From positions 1-11,538 of the forward strand of contig JAMCVO010000543.1 in assembly GCA_023475715.1 (NCBI GenBank): a stretch of 11,538 nucleotides of DNA, read 5' to 3'. The notes under the pieces were generated by a model. It was not told the DNA's origin and did no database searches. It saw only the letters and a list, made by a program, of their open reading frames with translations. Shown here piece after piece: positions 7,731 through 11,538 of the stretch. The position numbers and the translations under genes are program-made. This stretch comes from Actinomycetota bacterium (lineage in GTDB: Bacteria > Actinomycetota > Humimicrobiia > Humimicrobiales > Humimicrobiaceae). Within the stretch, counting starts at the first letter, position 1. Every line of letters begins with the position of its first letter.

Positions 7731-9053
7731 TTAAATAATCAGACTGATATCAGCTCCCAAACCTTTCAGCTTCGATTCAAAATTTTCATATCCTCTCTGA
7801 ATATGGTGGATATCACTTACTTCTGTTATGCCATCTGCCGCAAGTCCTGCAAGAACCATTGCTGCCCCTGCTCTGAGATCAAAAGCCTTGACAGGGGCCC
7901 CCGATAAATTATTAACACCTTTTATTACTGCATGGTGACCATCTATTTTTATATTAGCACCCATCCTGTTTAATTCATCCACATACATAAATCTGTTTTC
8001 AAAAACATTTTCAGTAATTATAGAAATCCCAGGGATTACCGAAAGAAGCACTGCAATGACTGGCTGCAGATCCGTTGGGAAACCTGGATACGGCAGGGTG
8101 CTGATATAAACAGGGTTTAATGTATTAGCAGATCTTTTTACAACTATAGTATTATCACTCCTGCTTTCAATATCTATACCAATTTCTTTTAATTTCAGGC
8201 AGAATATTTCAATATTTTTCCAGATAGCATCTTCTATTACTACCTCATCGCCGCAAAGGCTCGCTGCTACAATAAATGTACCTGCCTCAATACTATCCGG
8301 CATAATTCTGTATTCTGTTCCTTTGAGTGCCTTTACACCATTTATTTCTATGCAATCAGTACCGGTTCCATCAATCTGCGCTCCCATAGAGATAAGAAAG
8401 TTAGCAAGATCTACTATTTCTGTTTCACGAGCAGCATTGTTTATGAGTGTTTTGCCTTTTGCCATGCAAGCAGCCATCATTAAATTTTCTGTTGCGCCCC
8501 TCGAAGGAAAATCCAGATTTATAACGGCACCTTTCAGCCTGTCACCATTATTGATAACTTCAACTGAATTAAGAATTGACATTGAAGTCATTTTAACATC
8601 ACTGACAGCACAATTTATATAACCATGCTCAACATAGTTTTCAGCTCCAAGATTTTCAAAACCCTTAAGATGAAGATCTATCTGCCTTGCGCCAATATTG
8701 CAGCCACCGGGAATTGCAATTTTAACCCTGCCGAATTTACTTAGCAGCGGTCCTGCAACAAGCACTGATGCACGCATCTTCCTTACAAGCTCATAAGGAG
8801 CTTCAAAACTGTTTATTGATAAAGGGTCTATTTCAAGGCTGTTCTTTTGAGGTTCAAAAACAACTTTAGCATTTAAAGTTTTTAAAACTTCTGCCATTGT
8901 AATAACATCTTCGATATCCGGCACGTTTTGGAGAGTGACTTTTGAATTTGCAAGAATTGATGCAGCCATCAACTTAAGTGCAGAGTTCTTTGCGCCGCTA
9001 ATCTTTACGTTGCCCGAAAGGGTTTTGCCGCCCTTGATAATATATTTTTTCAT
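7731..9053 (-). CDS. murA: UDP-N-acetylglucosamine 1-carboxyvinyltransferase MurA
   Basis: A 440-residue cytoplasmic enzyme that adds the enolpyruvyl group of phosphoenolpyruvate to UDP-GlcNAc, the committed step of peptidoglycan synthesis. It is full length and begins MKKYIIKGG, with Lys22-Asn23 in GAKNSALK. The active-site loop PGGCNIGARQIDLH carries Cys118, equivalent to E. coli Cys115, so by family knowledge fosfomycin should be able to alkylate it. The catalytic Asp is at about 328 in GFPTDLQP, with DLRAGAA (Arg394) and HHIQRGYE near the C-terminus. The gene lies 187 nt downstream of atpC, echoing the atpC-murA neighbourhood known in Bacillus and Mycobacterium, and precedes the LCP gene. 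It has a candidate promoter of its own at 9113-9142. No strong ribosome site precedes the ATG. No defects are visible. Confidence 0.97.
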   Translation of the reverse strand: MKKYIIKGGKTLSGNVKISGAKNSALKLMAASILANSKVTLQNVPDIEDVITMAEVLKTLNAKVVFEPQKNSLEIDPLSINSFEAPYELVRKMRASVLVAGPLLSKFGRVKIAIPGGCNIGARQIDLHLKGFENLGAENYVEHGYINCAVSDVKMTSMSILNSVEVINNGDRLKGAVINLDFPSRGATENLMMAACMAKGKTLINNAARETEIVDLANFLISMGAQIDGTGTDCIEINGVKALKGTEYRIMPDSIEAGTFIVAASLCGDEVVIEDAIWKNIEIFCLKLKEIGIDIESRSDNTIVVKRSANTLNPVYISTLPYPGFPTDLQPVIAVLLSVIPGISIITENVFENRFMYVDELNRMGANIKIDGHHAVIKGVNNLSGAPVKAFDLRAGAAMVLAGLAADGITEVSDIHHIQRGYENFESKLKGLGADISLII

Positions 9054-9112
9054 GATATTGCTGTTTTTTTATTACTCAACTTGATTTTAGCCCGTTATAA
9101 AGAGTAAAAGAT

Positions 9113-9142
9113 ATTATAACAAATGAAACAAAAAATAAACAA
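9113..9142 (-). promoter_or_regulatory. Candidate sigma70-type promoter for murA
   Basis: In the 187-nt gap between atpC and murA, the coding strand has TTGTTT (9137-9142), an 18-nt spacer and a perfect TATAAT (9113-9118), about 60 nt before the murA start. The -35 is a partial match. This would allow the murA-LCP-dehydratase-transferase group to be transcribed apart from the atp operon. Confidence 0.45.
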
Positions 9143-9168
9143 GACAGCAAAGCAACAATGCAGACTGA

Positions 9169-9203
9169 TAAGATTACATATATTGATTAATTTTATAATC
9201 TTA
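9169..9203. repeat. AT-rich inverted repeat between atpC and murA
   Basis: TAAGATTA (9169-9176) and TAATCTTA (9196-9203) are perfect 8-nt inverted arms around a 19-nt loop, about 40 nt after the atpC stop. It could be a weak end-of-operon hairpin or a regulator site, but the stem has little GC and no T-run follows, so it is not a clear intrinsic terminator. Confidence 0.3.
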
Positions 9204-9240
9204 ATTGATGGATATCGTAAAATAACAGGTACTACTTATA

Positions 9241-9645
9241 TTATTTCTCTAAAGATTTTAACGAAGCCATTGCCTGGATTACTTTTCTGGTTTCTTCAGT
9301 AATCTCCTGTGTGATATTATGTTTCTGCTTGAGTTCCTCAACTGTTTTTACCATATTTTCCTGAGTTGTCCTGATAGCCCGTTCTGTCAAAATATTAGCT
9401 TTATTATTTATGAACTCAAAAAAACCCCTGCATACACCTATAAATATCGTTTCTTTTGCATTAACTAACTTCACAATTCCAATTTTTAGTTGCGCAATAA
9501 TAGGAATGTGTCTGGGAAAAACTCCCAGGCTGCCACTTTGCCCGGGAATACTTATAAAATCAACCCATCCGTCAAAAACCTTTTCTTCGGGTGTTACAAT
9601 TGTGACCTTAATTTTATTCTTTTCTTCAGTGCCTTTAACTTCCAT
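9241..9645 (-). CDS. atpC: ATP synthase F1 epsilon subunit AtpC
   Basis: A 134-residue subunit of the F1 central stalk, which couples rotation of gamma to the c-ring and inhibits ATP hydrolysis through its C-terminal helices. The N-terminal beta-sandwich is recognised by KVTIVTPEEKVFDGWVDFIS, PGQSGSLGVFPRHIPIIA and the following LKIGIV. The region at about 88-130 is helix-forming with many Glu, Gln and Lys, as expected for the helical hairpin. The ATG gives a ten-residue tail before the conserved part; no good ribosome site precedes it. The gene follows atpD after a 53-nt spacer and ends the atp block in the usual gamma-beta-epsilon order. Confidence 0.95.
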   Translation of the reverse strand: MEVKGTEEKNKIKVTIVTPEEKVFDGWVDFISIPGQSGSLGVFPRHIPIIAQLKIGIVKLVNAKETIFIGVCRGFFEFINNKANILTERAIRTTQENMVKTVEELKQKHNITQEITEETRKVIQAMASLKSLEK

Positions 9646-9698
9646 GAGATTAAATTATTTTAACTTGCTACCGCCTGTCATAATTGCCTATCATATGG

Positions 9699-11160
<1,462 letters not shown>

Positions 11161-11168
11161 TTAAAAAA

Positions 11169-11175
11169 CTCCTCC
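11169..11175 (-). promoter_or_regulatory. Strong ribosome binding site of atpD
   Basis: GGAGGAG lies 11 nt before the atpD ATG. It is the best Shine-Dalgarno match in the window and shows that this organism uses the canonical anti-SD, which makes the weak sites before murA, atpC and the dehydratase gene more noticeable. Confidence 0.75.
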
Positions 11176-11221
11176 ATTTAATTTTTTAATGTTAATTTAT
11201 TATTACCCATTATTCAGTCAT

Positions 11222-11536
<315 letters not shown>

Positions 11537-11538
11537 TT

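Noticed and set aside
9054..9240. Small RNA or extra small gene between atpC and murA
   Set aside because: No open frame with a ribosome site and no strong structured RNA with a terminator is visible; the region is best explained as a promoter region.

Overview
The window is 11.5 kb of AT-rich bacterial DNA, coding almost throughout. It holds ten protein genes, one cut by each window edge. I see no RNA genes, insertion sequences, CRISPR arrays or phage genes. An atpG-atpD-atpC block followed by murA resembles the atp/murA neighbourhood known from Firmicutes and Actinobacteria. The LCP protein with a LytR C-terminal domain and the Cys-anchored lipoprotein fit a Gram-positive-type or actinobacteria-like lineage. 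The low GC, mixed gene neighbourhoods and two indel-type frameshifts suggest a draft or metagenomic contig from an uncultivated bacterium. I cannot name the taxon from sequence alone.

Left part, + strand (2-1948): the 3' end of a cysteine synthase gene (cysK-like), then metX (homoserine O-acetyltransferase) and metW (its methyltransferase-fold partner). These are sulfur amino acid synthesis genes. MetX makes O-acetylhomoserine, the CysK-like enzyme probably makes cysteine, and MetW is the usual partner of MetX. metW meets the next gene tail to tail with a 12-nt overlap.

Centre and right, - strand, read from the right edge leftwards: atpG (3' part), atpD and atpC (F1 gamma, beta and epsilon), then murA with its own candidate promoter. 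After murA come a large LCP protein with two Ig-like repeats, a membrane UDP-sugar 4,6-dehydratase of the PglF/WbpM/CapD type, a PglC-type phosphoglycosyl transferase, and a metallophosphoesterase lipoprotein. murA to the transferase reads as a cell-envelope module. MurA commits UDP-GlcNAc to peptidoglycan. The dehydratase makes a 4-keto-6-deoxy amino sugar, the transferase loads a sugar phosphate on undecaprenyl phosphate, and the LCP enzyme would attach the finished glycan to the wall.

The most notable anomalies are two one-base frameshifts in otherwise intact genes. One lies in a run of eight T in the dehydratase (5340-5347) and the other just after the Walker B motif of atpD (about 10350-10354). 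The atpD break would abolish ATP synthase if real and this is the only copy, so sequencing or assembly error is the leading explanation there. The T8 tract could instead be a slippage site. I found no clear sign of a wholly new system. The most distinctive coding feature is the LCP-Ig-Ig-LytR_C architecture next to glycan-initiation genes.
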